Of a stretch of 64,000 bases of DNA, positions 47,801 through 56,871 are shown one piece after another. Source of the DNA: Odontesthes bonariensis (taxonomy: Eukaryota; Chordata; Actinopteri; Atheriniformes; Atherinopsidae); contig NC_134514.1 in assembly GCF_027942865.1 (NCBI RefSeq), positions 494,118 through 558,117 on the forward strand, written 5' to 3'. The position numbers were made by a program, and so were the translations under genes. Position 1 is the stretch's first letter. Each line of letters begins with the position of its first letter. Under the pieces are notes generated by a model. The model was not told where the DNA came from. It ran no database searches and worked only from the letters and a program-made list of their open reading frames with translations.

Positions 47801-50800
47801 GCCTCCGTCTCCCCGGTCGTTGCTCTGACCGACGATGCTGATGCCCAGGAAGTTGTACCGCTCTGACAGACGGGAGGACGGCGTTAGGCCGAGCACGGCC
47901 GGGTCAAAGGTCAAAGTATGGACAACACACCAAGGCTGTGTTCCAAACCGCATACTACTCCTACTACTCATACTACTACTCCACTACTCATACTACTAAT
48001 ACGTCTCCTATTACTCATACTACTAATACTACTACTAATACTTCTCTTACTACTCCTACTACCACTCCTACTACTCCTACTACTAATACTACTCCTACTT
48101 CTCCTACTTCTCCTACTACTCCTACTAACGTTCTGAGTTAGTATGCGAGTTTGAGTAAGCGAGAAGTTCCCGGATGCATACTAGATTCTCCTAAATGTTG
48201 GGTATGCATCATGAGGTTACTACTCATTCTCAAACTACCCAAGATGCAACGTAACGTGACGTCGCCGATCGTCATTTCCTGTCAAAACGGCAGTTTCAAG
48301 CTAGCTACAACGAGGGTAGGTTCACTTCCTGTTTTCAAAACAAAAGCACCAATTGTATGGTAATGGCTTTCCCTATGATAAAAGGCAACGGGTATTTTAT
48401 TTTTGTGAAAATAACCGGAAGTGCGTTAGCTCACTGCGGCTAGCTTTAGTAGCGCCGAATTCGTGGGAACAAAATTGTAAACAGCCGGTATTTTGTCAGG
48501 TTTTCAACACGTTGGGGATCTAAACGACTACTTTCTCACCTGAAAATGTTTCAAATGTTGTTAAAGTTTACAGAGTTTAGAGCTTAAGGGAAATCAGCTT
48601 CAGGCCGGCTGATTTCGGCTCGGGCAGGAGCCAAATGCATTGTGGGTAAACGCTCTGCATACTGACTGAGCGATCAGTATGTAGTATGCAGTTTCGAACA
48701 CAGCCCAACTGTAAAATGGTAATGGTTCTGGTTTGTTCTGGTCTGTGGTGGACACGGTCTGGACCCGGTCTGGACCCGGTCTGGACCCGGTCTGGACCCG
48801 GTCTGTACTCACCCATGTTGAGCGTCACAGTGGTGATGTTGAGCGACATGGTGGAGTCAGTGACGCTGCTGAAAGACACCGACTGACGGAGAGACAGAAG
48901 AAGAAGATGGAGGACAGGTGAGGCTGTGACCTCAGCAGGTAACCTGGGCGTGTGCACGTGTGTGTTTGCACGTGTGTGTGTGCGCACGTGTGTGTGCACA
49001 TGTGTGTGTGCGCGTGTGTGTGTGCATGTGTGTGTGCATGTGTGTGTGCGTGTGCACATGTGTCCGTGTGCACGTGTGTCCGTGTGTGCGTGCACATGTG
49101 CACATGTGCACGTGTGCGTGTGTCTCCATGTGTGTGCACGTGTGTGTGTGCACGTGTGTGTGTGGTGTGTGTGTGTGTGTGTGTGTGTGCGTGTGTCTCC
49201 ATGTGTGTGCACGTGTGTGTGTGGTGTGTGTGTGTGTGTGTGTGTGTGTGCACGTGTGCGTGTACCCGCTCCATCCGTGGTGTTTTGGGTTTTCGGTGGC
49301 GCCGCCGTTGTCGCCTGATGAGTCGCGGCGAGGAGCTGCTCTGCTCTGTTGATTGGCTGAACCTGGTGTGACATCACAGAGAAACAGAAAGAATGAAACC
49401 GAGAACATAAGATTAAATAAATAAAGAGATCAAAAACATGTGAAAAAGATCAATTATTTCAGAAACAAATAAAAATGATACAAAACGTTCACAGATTTAG
49501 GTTTAACCAACTTTAACTGCGACAGCAACAAATTCAAAACTCCGTGAAGAAATCAGAATTTAAACTGCAAATAAATGTTCAAACAGATTAAATCTACAAA
49601 CCTGTGAAAAATATCAGGATCAATGATAAAGTGTTTCAGAGAATTTACAGATGAAATAATGACGTTTAAAAGTGAAACACGAAGATGTGGAGCGTGGGGA
49701 ACATTCGTCCTGCTCTCAGATCTGATGGGACGCTTTTATCTGCGGGACAAAACAAACCTCTCCGCCCATCATGTGACCTGCAGCAGCCAATCAGGGCAGG
49801 GGTGAATGAACGGGTTAACTGGAGCAGAAGAAAACCCCTGGAGGGCAGGTGAATGTGTGTCAGACACACTGACCAATCACAGCGAGAGCTGCTGCTGCTG
49901 TCACAGAGTCACATGACAGAGGCCTTTAAAGGGGCAGAACCACATTTCTGTTCATTGGCTGCTGCTTCGTTTAGCTCTGACGCCTAAAACTAATAAATGA
50001 TAAAAAAGTTTAATAAACTAACATTAATTTAAGTATTAATAATGTGAGAAGTATCAAAAACAGCAGGTTAATGGCAGCTGTTGATGGTCAGATTAGCATC
50101 CATCACAGTTTTAACTGAAACCAAAGTTCTGCCAACAGAGAGACATTTCAAGTTCGTTTAGTTTGTTTTAAACTCGACAGTTAACAAAGGAAACCTGCCA
50201 CAAATCTCCATTTTAAAGTTACATCAGAGAATTCTGCACATTTCATCTGCTCGTTGGCTCCGCCTACAGGTGTGGAGGTGACACCACGGTCATAAAAACA
50301 GATCTGTGTGTGAGCCCCCCGGCACTGTGGGGCCGGTTCAGGTCGGGATCCTTCATCATAAAGGTGACTTTACTTCTCAAAACTCACCTTCCTCCTGAGT
50401 CTTCCTCAGACGAACAGAAGCTGGTCGTCTCCAACTCGCTGCTCTGTTGGGTGGATGAGTTCTCTCCTCCACCTGCTGGCTCCGCCCCCTTCTGACCTTT
50501 AGAGACGGGAGCAAATCAGAGACAGTTTGTTGTGTATCCAGCTGCTCCGAGGTCGTCTACAGGCCACGCCCCCTTAACTCTTCCCCTCAACACTGAGACG
50601 GACGACGTGAAAAAGGGAGAATCTGAGGGAACAAGGAAGCATCTGAGGGAACAAGGGAGAATCTGAGGGAATAAGGAAGCATCTGAGGGAACAAGGGAGA
50701 ATCTGAGGGAACAAGGAAGCATCTGAGGGAACAAGGAAGCATCTGAGGGAACAAGGGAGAATCTGAGGGAACAAGGAAGCATCTGAGGGAACAAGGAAGC

Positions 50801-53800
50801 ATCTGAGGGAACAAGGGAGAATCTGAGGGAACAAGAAAGCATCAGAGGGAACAAGGGAGAATCTGAGGGAACAAGAAAGCATCCTAGGGAACAAGGGAGA
50901 ATCTGAGAGAACAAGGAAGCATCTGAGGGAACAAGGGAGAATCTGAGGGAACAAGAAAGCATCTGAGGGAACAAGGGAGAATCTGAGGGAACAAGGAAGC
51001 ATCAGAGGGAACAAAGGAGAATCTGAGGGAACAAGGAAGCATCAGAGGGAACAAGGGAGAATCCGAGGGAACAAGAAAGCATCAGAGGGAACAAGGGAGA
51101 ATCTGAGGGAACAAGGAAGCATCAGAGGGAACAAAGGAGAATCTGAGGGAACAAGGAAGCATCAGAGGGAACAAGGGAGAATCCGAGGGAACAAGGAAGC
51201 ATCAGAGGGAACAAGGGAGAATCTGAGGGAACAAGAAAGCATCCTAGGGAACAAGGGAGAATCTGAGAGAACAAGGAAGCATCAGAGGGAACAAGGAAGC
51301 ATCAGAGGGAACAAGGGAGAATCTGAGGGAACAAGAAAGCATCCTAGGGAACAAGGGAGCATCTGAGGGAACAAGGAAGCATCTGAGGGAACAAGGGAGA
51401 ATCTGAGGGAACAAGAAAGCATCAGAGGGAACAAGGAAGCATCAGAGGGAACAAGGGAGCATCAGAGGGAACAAGGAAGCATCTGAGGGAACAAGGGAGA
51501 ATCTGAGAGAACAAGGAAGCATCTGAGGGAACAAGGGAGAATCTGAGGGAACAAGAAAGCATCCTAGGGAACAAGGGAGCATCTGAGGGAACAAGGAAGC
51601 ATCTGAGGGAACAAGGGAGAATCTGAGGGAACAAGAAAGCATCAGAGGGAACAAGGGAGAATCTGAGGGAACAAGGAAGCATCAGAGGGAACAAAGGAGA
51701 ATCCGAGGGAACAAGGAAGCATCAGAGGGAACAAGGGAGAATCTGAGGGAACAAGAAAGCATCCTAGGGAACAAGGGAGAATCTGAGAGAACAAGGAAGC
51801 ATCAGAGGGAACAAGGAAGCATCAGAGGGAACAAGGGAGAATCTGAGGGAACAAGAAAGCATCCTAGGGAACAAGGGAGAATCTGAGAGAACAAGGAAGC
51901 ATCTGAGGGAACAAGGGAGAATCTGAGGGAACAAGGAAGCATCCTAGGGAACAAGGGAGAATCTGAGGGAACAAGGAAGCATCAGAGGGAACAAGGGAGA
52001 ATCTGAGGGAACAAGGAAGCATCAGAGGGAACAAGGGAGAATCTGAGGGAACAAGGAAGCATCAGAGGGAACAAGGGAGAATCCGAGGGAACAAGGAAGT
52101 ATCATAGGGAACAAGGAAGAATCTGAGGGAACAAGGAAGCATCTGAGGGAACAAGGAAGCATCCTAGGGAACAAGGGAGAATCTGAGGGAACAAGGAAGC
52201 ATCAGAGGGAACAAGGGAGAATCTGAGGGAACAAGGAAGCATCAGAGGGAACAAAGGAGAATCTGAGGGAACAAGGAAGCATCAGAGGGAACAAGGGAGA
52301 ATCTGAGGGAACAAGGAAGCATCAGAGGGAACAAGGGAGAATCTGAGGGAACAAGGAAGCATCAGAGGGAACAAGGGAGAATCCGAGGGAACAAGGAAGT
52401 ATCATAGGGAACTAGTAAGAATCTGAGGGAACAAGGAAGCATCTGAGGGAACAAGGGAGAATCTGAGGGAACAAGGAAGCATCAGAGGGAACAAGGGAGA
52501 ATCTGAGGGAACAAGGAAGCATCAGAGGGAACAAAGGAGAATCTGAGGGAACAAGGAAGCATCAGAGGGAACAAGGGAGAATCTGAGGGAACAAGGAAGC
52601 ATCAGAGGGAACAAGGGAGAATCCGAGGGAACAAGGAAGTATCATAGGGAACTAGTAAGAATCTGAGGGAACAAGGAAGCATCTGAGGGAACAAGGGAGA
52701 ATCTGAGGGAACAAGGAAGCATCCTAGGGAACAAGAGAGCATCTGAGGAAGCATCTGAGGGAACAAGGATGCATCTGAGGGTAGAAGGGAGCATCTGAGG
52801 GACCAAGGAAGCGTCGGAGGGAACAAGGGAGCATTTGAGGGAACAAGGGAGCATCTGAGGGAACAATGAAGCATCTGAGGGAACAAGGGAGCATTTGAGG
52901 GAACAAGGGAGTATCTGAGGGAACAAGGAATAATCTGGGGGAATAAGGAAGCATCTGAGGGAACAAAGGAAGCATCTGAGGGAACAAGGGAGCATCTGAG
53001 GGAACAAGGGAGAATCTGAGGGTATAAAGAAGCATCTGAGGGAACAAAGGAAGCATCTGAGGGAACAAGGGAAGCATCTGAGGGAACAAGGGAGCATCTG
53101 AGGGAACAAGGAAGTATCTGAAGGAACAAAGGAGCATCTGAGGGAACAAGGGAGCATATGAGGGAACAAGGAATCATCTGAGGGAACAAGGAAGCATCAG
53201 AGGGAACAAGGGAGAATCTGAGGGAACAAGGAAGCATCAGAGGGAACAAGGGAGAATCCGAGGGAACAAGGAAGTATCATAGGGAACAAGGAAGAATCTG
53301 AGGGAACAAGGAAGCATCTGAGGGAACAAGGGAGAATCTGAGGGAACAAGGAAGCATCTGAGGGAACAAGGGAGAATCTGAGGGAACAAGGAAGCATCCT
53401 AGGGAACAAGGGAGAATCTGAGGGAACAAGGAAGCATCAGAGGGAACAAGGGAGAATCTGAGGGAACAAGGAAGCATCAGAGGGAACAAGGGAGAATCTG
53501 AGGGAACAAGGAAGCATCAGAGGGAACAAGGGAGAATCCGAGGGAACAAGGAAGTATCATAGGGAACTAGGAAGAATCTGAGGGAACAAGGAAGCATCTG
53601 AGGGAACAAGGGAGAATCTGAGGGAACAAGGAAGCATCCTAGGGAACAAGAGAGCATCTGAGGAAGCATCTGAGGGAACAAGGATGCATCTGAGGGTAGA
53701 AGGGAGCATCTGAGGGACCAAGGAAGCGTCGGAGGGAACAAGGGAGCATTTGAGGGAACAAGGGAGTATCTGAGGGAACAAGGAATAATCTGGGGGAATA

Positions 53801-56800
53801 AGGAAGCATCTGAGGGAACAAAGGAAGCATCTGAGGGAACAAGGGAGCATCTGAGGGAACAAGGGAGAATCTGAGGGAACAAAGAAGCATCTGAGGGAAC
53901 AAGGAAGTATCTGAAGGAACAAAGGAGCATCTGAGGGAACAAGGGAGCATATGAGGGAACAAGGGAGAATCTGAGTGAACAAGGGAGAATCTGAGGGAAT
54001 AAGGAAGCATCTGAGGGAACAAGGGAGCATCTGAGGGAACAAGGAAGCATCTGAGGGAACAAGGAAGTATCTGAAGGAACAAAGGAGCATCTGAGGGAAC
54101 ACGAATAAATCTGACGGAACAAGGAAGCATCAGAGGGAACAAGGGAGAATCTGAGGGAACAAGGAAGCATCAGAGGGAACAAGGGAGAATCTGAGGGAAC
54201 AAGGAAGCATCTGAGGGAACAAGGAAGCAACTGAGGGATCAAAGGAGCATCTGAGGAAGCATCTGAGGGAACAAGGAAGCATCTGAGGGAACAAGGGAGC
54301 ATCTGAACAAACAAGGAAGCATCTGAGGGAACAAGGAAGCATCTGAGAGAAGAAGGGAGCATCTGAGGGAACAAGGAAGCCTCTGAGGGAACAAGGAAGC
54401 ATCTGAGGGACCAAGGGAGCATCTGAGGGAACAAAGAAGCATCTGAGTGAGGAAGGAAGCATATGAGGGAACATCTGAGGGAACAAGGAAGCATCTGAGT
54501 GAGGAAGGAAGCATATGAGGAAGCATCTGAGGGAACAAGGAAGCGTCTGATGGAACAAAGAAGCATCTGAGGGACCAAGGGAGCATCTGAGGGAACAAGG
54601 AAGCATCTGAGGGAACACGGAAGCATCTGAGGGAACAAGGGAAAATCTGAAGGAACAAGGAAGCATCTGAGGAAGCATCTGAGGGAACAAGGAAGTATCT
54701 GAGGGAACAAGGGAGCATCTGAGAGAATAAGGGAGCATCTGAGGGAACAAGGAAGCATCTAAGGGAACAAAGGAGCATCTGAGGGACCAAGGAAGCATCT
54801 GAGGGAACAAGGGAGTATCTGAGGGAACAAGGAAGCATCTGAGGGAACAAGGGAGCATCTGAGTGAGGAAGAAAGCATATGAGGGAACAAGGAATAATCT
54901 GGGGGAATAAGGAAGCATCTGAGGGAACAAGGGAGCATCTGAGAGAATAAGGGAGCATCTGAGGGAACAAGGAAGCATCTGAGGGAACAAAGGAGCATCT
55001 GAGGGAACAAGGAAGCATCTGAGGGAACAAGGGAGCATCTGAGTGAGGAAGGAAGCATATGAGGGAACAAGGAATAATCTGGGGGAATAAGGAAGCATCT
55101 GAGGGAACAAGGAAGCATCTGAGGGAACAAAGGAGTATCTGAGGGAACAAGGGAGCATCTGAGGGAACAAGGGAGCATCTGAGGGAACAAGGAAGCATCT
55201 GAGGGAACAAGGAAGTATCTGAAGGAACAAAGGAGCATCTGAGGGAACAAGGGGGCATATGAGGGAACAAGGGAGAATCTGAGTGAACAAGGGAGAATCT
55301 GAGGGAAAGAGGAAGCATCTGAGGGAACAAGGGAGCATCTGAGGGAACAAGGAAGCATCTGAGGGAACAAGGGAACATCTGAGGGACCAAGGGAGCATTG
55401 AAGGCAACAAGGGAGCATATGAGGGAACAAGGAAGCATCTGAGGGAACAAGGGAGTATCTGAGTGAAGAAGGAAGCATATGAGGGAACAAGGAATAATCT
55501 GGGGGAACAAAGTAGCATTGAAGGGAACAAGGAAGCATCTGAGGGAACAAAGTAGCATATGAGGGAACAAGGAAGCATCTGAGGGAACAAGGGAGCATCT
55601 GAGGAAGCATCTGAGGGAACAAGGGAGCATGTGAGGGAACAAGGTAGCAAATGAGGGAACAAGGGAGCATCTGAGGAAGCATCTGAGGGAACAAGGGTGC
55701 ATGTGAGGGAACAAGGTAGCAAATGAGGGAACAAGGGAGCATCTGAGGAAGCATCTGAGGGAACAAGGGAGCATGTGAGGGAACAAGGTAGCAAATGAGG
55801 GAACAAGGGAGCATCTGAGGAAGCATCTGAGGGAACAAGGGTGCATGTGAGGGAACAAGGTAGCAAATGAGGGAACAAGAAAGCATCTTAGGAAGCATCT
55901 GAGGGAACAAGGGAGCATGTGAGGGAACAAGGTAGCAAATGAGGGAACAAGAAAGCATCTTAGGAAGCATGTGAGGGAACAAGGGAGTATCTGAGTGAAG
56001 AAGGAAGCATATGAGGGAACAAGGAATAATCTGGGGGAACAAAGTAGCATTGAAGGGAACAAGGAAGCATCTGAGGGAACAAAGTAGCATCTGAGGGAAC
56101 AAGGAAGCATCTGAGGAAGCATCTGACGGAACAAGGGAGCATGTGAGGGAACAAGGTAGCAAATGAGGGAACAAGGGAGCATCTGAGGAAGCATCTGAGG
56201 GAACAAGGGTGCATGTGAGGGAACAAGGGAGCAAATGAGGGAACAAGAAAGCATCTTAGGAAGCATCTGAGGGAACAAGGGAGCATGTGAGGGAACAAGG
56301 TAGCAAATGAGGGAACAAGGGATTATCTGAGGGAACAAGGTAGCAAATGAGGGAACAAGGAAGCATCTCTCTGCATGCGTTTCTCACCTCGCTCGCCCTC
56401 GCCACTCTGCAGCCTCTCTGACGGTGAAACCACAGGTTTGACCTCTGACCTCTGAGACTCTTCGGGGCAGACGGCCGCAGCACTGACACACACACAAAGG
56501 GTTTAATCACGTATGACATCACTTCCTGTTTGCACAGATCCGTGCAGCAGGAACTCACTGGAACGACGGCGGTCTGGAGTCTCCGATCCCCCCTGTCCTC
56601 TCTATAGGGGGAGGGGCCAGAGAGGAGGGCGTGGCCACAGACTGGACGTCTGAGCCCCTGAAATCTGGCTGACAGGATTCTGATGACACCACCTGCAGAG
56701 GAGCAGAAGGAGAAGAAGAAAAAGATGAAGATGATGAAAAAGGTGAAGAAGAAGAAGAAAAAGACGAGATGAAAGTGTGTGTGCGTGTTCTGACCCAACA

Positions 56801-56864
56801 TACGACCCGTCCGTTCACGCACGGCAGCCTGGCGTCATCATCACTGATCTCCTCTTTGACCACC
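35636..56864 (-). CDS. dvl1: Dishevelled segment polarity protein, partial (5' exons beyond window), 14 exons
   Basis: Exons on the minus strand: 56795-56864, 56559-56692, 56388-56482, 50388-50497, 49266-49362, 48813-48882, 47723-47862, 47324-47400, 38152-38219, 37989-38069, 37781-37915, 37503-37670, 35952-36125 and 35636-35862. Recognisable blocks are: end of DIX ([15 protein letters not shown]), [14 protein letters not shown], the Ser-rich and basic region, PDZ ([28 protein letters not shown]), DEP ([40 protein letters not shown]) and a C-terminus ending FVDVM. Dishevelled is the cytoplasmic scaffold that links Frizzled receptors to the beta-catenin and planar-polarity branches of Wnt signalling. 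DIX polymerises, PDZ and DEP bind Frizzled. Paralogue assignment is inferred: linkage to mmp23 and [18 protein letters not shown] favour DVL1, but the C-terminal tail is divergent and also resembles DVL2/3 in places. Confidence 0.95.
35952..36125 (-). CDS. dvl1: dvl exon: Pro/Gly-rich C-terminal region
   Basis: It encodes [20 protein letters not shown] and [14 protein letters not shown], ending GSQNSEG. The YQYP..HPY motif and (G/S)SQxSEG are shared by vertebrate Dishevelled tails. Phase 1 on both sides. Confidence 0.93.
36223..37351. mobile_element. hAT-superfamily element with perfect 8-bp target-site duplication
   Basis: The element spans 36231-37343. Its ends are TAGGGATGGGAAT and ATTCCCATCCCTA, flanked by TTAACCAA at 36223-36230 and 37344-37351. 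Near the left end the plus strand reads [11 protein letters not shown], stop, [20 protein letters not shown] and GGNTTNM. This is a decayed BED zinc-finger start of a hAT transposase, in which the usual Trp codon is TGA. The rest is non-coding and includes a tandem repeat of about 110 bp. Confidence 0.9.
36515..36965. repeat. About 110-bp tandem repeat (4 copies) inside the hAT element
   Basis: Each unit contains AGCAACGTTAGCATGTCCTC, GGCTAACACTGCAGGT, a variable (CTAA)n and CACTGCCTATCATGTTAGCA. Start-to-start distances are 108, 112 and 112 bp. Confidence 0.93.
37503..37670 (-). CDS. dvl1: dvl exon: DEP domain core
   Basis: It encodes [20 protein letters not shown], then [19 protein letters not shown] and [19 protein letters not shown] mediates Frizzled binding and membrane association in the family. 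Acceptor TGTCCAG, donor GGAG|GTGAGC. Confidence 0.98.
37683..37732. repeat. 9-bp tandem repeat in a dvl intron
   Basis: Five units of CTGAGGAAC between the two DEP exons. Confidence 0.9.
37781..37915 (-). CDS. dvl1: dvl exon: DEP domain start
   Basis: It encodes [20 protein letters not shown], then [17 protein letters not shown] and TIPNAFIG, the N-terminal part of DEP. Acceptor TTTTCCAG, donor ATTG|GTAAGA, phase 1 on both sides. Confidence 0.97.
37989..38069 (-). CDS. dvl1: dvl exon: [16 protein letters not shown] segment
   Basis: It encodes [20 protein letters not shown] followed by RLPPHYG, a conserved PDZ-DEP linker. Donor TACG|GTACTG, phase 1. The next intron is only 73 nt. Reading through it gives a Ser/Thr/Pro-rich stretch ([10 protein letters not shown]...) vaguely like the DVL1 linker, but out of frame with the next exon, so I model it as spliced. 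Confidence 0.93.
38152..38219 (-). CDS. dvl1: dvl exon: PDZ end (LTVAKCWDP)
   Basis: It encodes [20 protein letters not shown] followed by [11 protein letters not shown] is the conserved last strand of the PDZ domain. Acceptor TTTCAG, donor GTGAGT, phase 1 out. Confidence 0.96.
38275..41845. repeat. 57-bp minisatellite with 1,956-bp higher-order repeat, dvl intron
   Basis: The unit is CCATCAGGACCAGCCAGGGT, TCACCAAGCAGAGACAGCAG, GTTCTACCAAAGCTGAG, with 33-bp short versions. Marker variants recur exactly 1,956 bp apart: CAGCCG (38785 and 40741), GGATCAG (TCAG at 38931 and 40887) and AGCCTGGGTT (39341 and 41297). The large plus-strand ORFs are frame artefacts antisense to dvl. Confidence 0.97.
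41846..42550. other. Spacer between two giant arrays, no gene recognised
   Basis: Unique intronic sequence of about 700 bp. The short ORFs do not match a known domain. Confidence 0.5.
42552..47312. repeat. GAGTTCCCACCA 12-bp minisatellite, dvl intron
   Basis: The units are GAGTTCCCACCA, GAGTTCACACCA and GAGTTCACATCACACC(A/C). Longer order duplicates, for example CCCGAGTTTC at 43641 and 44930 (1,289 bp apart). Two 1,450-codon open frames result from the unit lengths. It ends a few bases from the PDZ exon donor. Confidence 0.96.
47324..47400 (-). CDS. dvl1: dvl exon: PDZ domain, second part
   Basis: It encodes [20 protein letters not shown] followed by IVHQPG, ending in phase 2 at GG|GTGAGA. 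The intron downstream of it is 9.1 kb and holds two very large minisatellites. The 42.5-47.3-kb array ends only a few bases from this exon's donor. Confidence 0.98.
47723..47862 (-). CDS. dvl1: dvl exon: PDZ domain, first part
   Basis: It encodes [20 protein letters not shown], then [20 protein letters not shown] and PGDMLLQ. It includes the carboxylate-binding loop (FLGISIVG) of the Dishevelled PDZ. Acceptor CTGTCAG, donor CAG|GTGATG, phase 0 out. Confidence 0.98.
47934..48705. mobile_element. TIR element copy 2 (inverted relative to copy 1), dvl intron
   Basis: Its ends are GGCTGTGTTCCAAACCGC and TTTCGAACACAGCC. It is flanked by CAA on both sides, a possible 3-bp target-site duplication. 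The body, reverse-complemented, matches 13263-13800. Here the TACTACTCC-type simple repeat (47953-48126) at the left end is expanded, while the heptamer end is a single short TACATAC-like stretch. Confidence 0.82.
48813..48882 (-). CDS. dvl1: dvl exon: [14 protein letters not shown] segment
   Basis: It encodes [20 protein letters not shown] followed by LNM, a near-invariant Dishevelled block that leads into the first PDZ strand. Phase 0 in, phase 1 out, donor GTGAGT. Confidence 0.97.
48952..49262. repeat. GT/CA microsatellite in a dvl intron
   Basis: About 300 bp of GTGTGTGCACGTGTG-type alternating purine-pyrimidine, of a class prone to Z-DNA. It reaches to within a few bases of the donor of the basic-region exon. 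Confidence 0.95.
49266..49362 (-). CDS. dvl1: dvl exon: basic region
   Basis: It encodes [20 protein letters not shown] followed by [13 protein letters not shown], the Ser-rich then Arg/Lys-rich segment preceding PDZ. It starts after CACACCAG, so that the split Arg and FS match the family SRFSSSTEQSS. The donor is CGG|GTACAC, inside the edge of a CA/GT microsatellite. Confidence 0.92.
49363..50387. other. dvl intron, no further feature recognised
   Basis: Unique AT-rich intron. No RNA gene or mobile element is identified. Confidence 0.5.
50388..50497 (-). CDS. dvl1: dvl exon: Ser-rich SSELETTSF segment
   Basis: It encodes [15 protein letters not shown] and CSSEEDSGG, matching the [16 protein letters not shown] block of DVL1, and ends AG|GTGAGT in phase 2. 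The 5' boundary is uncertain. An acceptor after CTCTAAAG (exon start 50497) leaves the conserved frame in phase 0, whereas the preceding exon ends in phase 1. An acceptor after AGGTCAG (start 50492) would instead fit skipping of the preceding exon. Confidence 0.8.
50618..56365. repeat. 20-bp minisatellite, about 285 copies, dvl intron
   Basis: The core is GGAACAAGGAAGCATCTGAG. In the left half it alternates with GGAACAAGGGAGAATCTGAG, giving a 40-bp dimer; the right half is more diverged. Larger duplications are visible, for example GAACAAGGAT at 52761 and 53676. The array fills the intron between the PPSFH exon and the SSELETTSF exon. Confidence 0.96.
56388..56482 (-). CDS. dvl1: dvl exon: variable linker after PPSFH
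   Basis: The first base completes the His of PPSFH. The exon then encodes [14 protein letters not shown] and [15 protein letters not shown], about the same length as the corresponding DVL1 exon but poorly conserved. Donor GCGAG|GTGAGA, phase 1. It lies 23 bases from the end of the 20-bp minisatellite. The junction with the next exon is out of phase by my reading (see findings). Confidence 0.75.
56559..56692 (-). CDS. dvl1: dvl exon: linker with the [14 protein letters not shown] motif
   Basis: It encodes [13 protein letters not shown], a Ser/Pro-rich stretch and [20 protein letters not shown]. The last motif is a hallmark of vertebrate Dishevelled, and the double G matches DVL1 (DVL2 and DVL3 have SG). 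Acceptor CTCTGCAG, donor TTCCA|GTGAGT, phase 2. Confidence 0.94.
56795..56864 (-). CDS. dvl1: dvl exon: end of DIX domain
   Basis: It encodes [20 protein letters not shown] followed by VCW, the conserved C-terminal end of DIX. Acceptor TTACAG, donor TGG|GTCAGA, phase 0 out. The acceptor lacks a good pyrimidine tract, because the ATG-rich array begins only a few bases upstream of it. Confidence 0.95.
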
Positions 56865-56871
56865 CTGTAAC

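Noticed and set aside
53517..56338. Long minus-strand ORFs ([16 protein letters not shown])
   Set aside because: Same strand as dvl, but several overlapping frames give the same shuffled words. They are frames of the 20-bp array, with no splice connection to flanking exons.
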